DNA of 64,000 nt from assembly GCA_963753545.1 (NCBI GenBank), contig CAVWCQ010000001.1, positions 227,695 through 291,694 on the forward strand, read 5' to 3'. Shown piece after piece: positions 63,902 through 64,000 of this stretch. The first letter of the stretch is position 1. Each line of letters starts with the position of its first letter. Made by a program: the position numbers and the translations under genes. The notes under the pieces are model-generated. The model was not told the origin of the DNA. It did no database searches and worked only from the letters and a program-made list of their open reading frames with translations. The stretch comes from CAVWCQ01 sp963753545. Its GTDB lineage: Bacteria > Chloroflexota > Anaerolineae > Aggregatilineales > Aggregatilineaceae.

Positions 63902-64000
63902 GTGGACAACCCCCTGGTCAGCATCATCATTCCGGCTTACAACGCCCAATCCACGATTGGCGAGACAATCGAAAGCTGCCTGAACCAGACTTATCCGAAC
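63902..64000 (+). CDS. Family 2 glycosyltransferase, 5' part only
   Basis: GTG 63902 begins VDNPLVSIIIPAYNAQSTIGETIESCLNQTYPN, typical of GT2 starts (PAYNA, then the C-QTYPN turn), shown here from its first part: SIIIPAYNA and CLNQTYPN. It starts five bases after the previous stop and runs off the window. With 62877 it indicates a surface-glycan locus to the right. Confidence 0.8.
   Translation, partial: MDNPLVSIIIPAYNAQSTIGETIESCLNQTYPN

Noticed and set aside
1..64000. tRNA, rRNA or riboswitch genes
   Set aside because: I found no cloverleaf with TTC-A-A loop patterns, no conserved rRNA segments and no aptamer consensus I could support.

Overview
This is a bacterial chromosome window of moderately high GC. 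I infer Chloroflexota, probably an Anaerolineae-like lineage. The reasons are the many ribose/xylose-type sugar ABC transporters with ROK and LacI regulators, an actinobacterial-style xylose isomerase, a second-class UvrA, a PAC2 protein, a tail-extended ABC ATPase, and GAF/histidine-kinase signalling without outer-membrane proteins. No rRNA, tRNA, CRISPR array or complete insertion sequence was seen.

Layout. 1-2.9 kb: an exported propeller protein, a LuxR-type response regulator and a second exported propeller, with a 16-bp inverted repeat between the divergent genes. 3.0-18.6 kb: a pentose (probably xylose) regulon made of xylulokinase, an ABC-ATPase/histidine-kinase fusion, sugar permease, sugar ATPase, a fused double sugar-binding protein, a divergent ROK repressor with two matched operators, a lone receiver protein, a DEAD-box helicase, then an xylA / class I aldolase / PfkB kinase operon. 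18.6-26.2 kb: GNAT, YbaK-like deacylase, a small low-GC orphan, an ABC-2 exporter, an arginase-like protein with a double-MerR regulator, and an RNB exoribonuclease. 26.2-38.1 kb: one long leftward operon with a double solute-binding protein, MacB-like permease, MacA-like lipoprotein, two ABC ATPases (one with an AbrB-like tail), a LysM protein, a histidine kinase and an OmpR-type regulator. Three 7-bp direct repeats at 11-bp pitch lie in front of it. 38.3-46.1 kb: two more sugar ABC systems, the first having a permease fused to GAF and a helix-turn-helix segment, the second having two binding proteins. 46.1-64 kb: msrA, a 0.8 kb AT-rich gap, two doc genes in tandem, chaB, a radical-SAM SPL-like gene, lacI plus GH130 phosphorylase, DinB-TPR, an APH-like kinase, HAD, PAC2, merR plus DUF362, an IS200/IS605-like remnant or structured RNA region, a RecB-like nuclease, a UvrA2-like gene and two glycosyltransferases.

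How the genes work together. The pentose regulon imports sugar through the double binding protein, ATPase and permease, isomerises it with XylA and phosphorylates it with XylB, probably under ROK control. Next to this transporter sits a cytosolic protein that looks like the transporter's own ATPase, with its catalytic motifs altered, joined to GAF, histidine-kinase and pseudo-receiver domains. A second transporter has its permease joined to GAF and a DNA-binding-like tail. Together these suggest that sugar ABC transporter parts have been recruited as sensors. This is the most novel theme in the window.

Many genes (more than 30 sites) are interrupted by single-base frame changes although protein similarity continues in the next frame. 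Sequencing or assembly indels are the likeliest cause. Such genes are given here as one feature with the estimated break sites.
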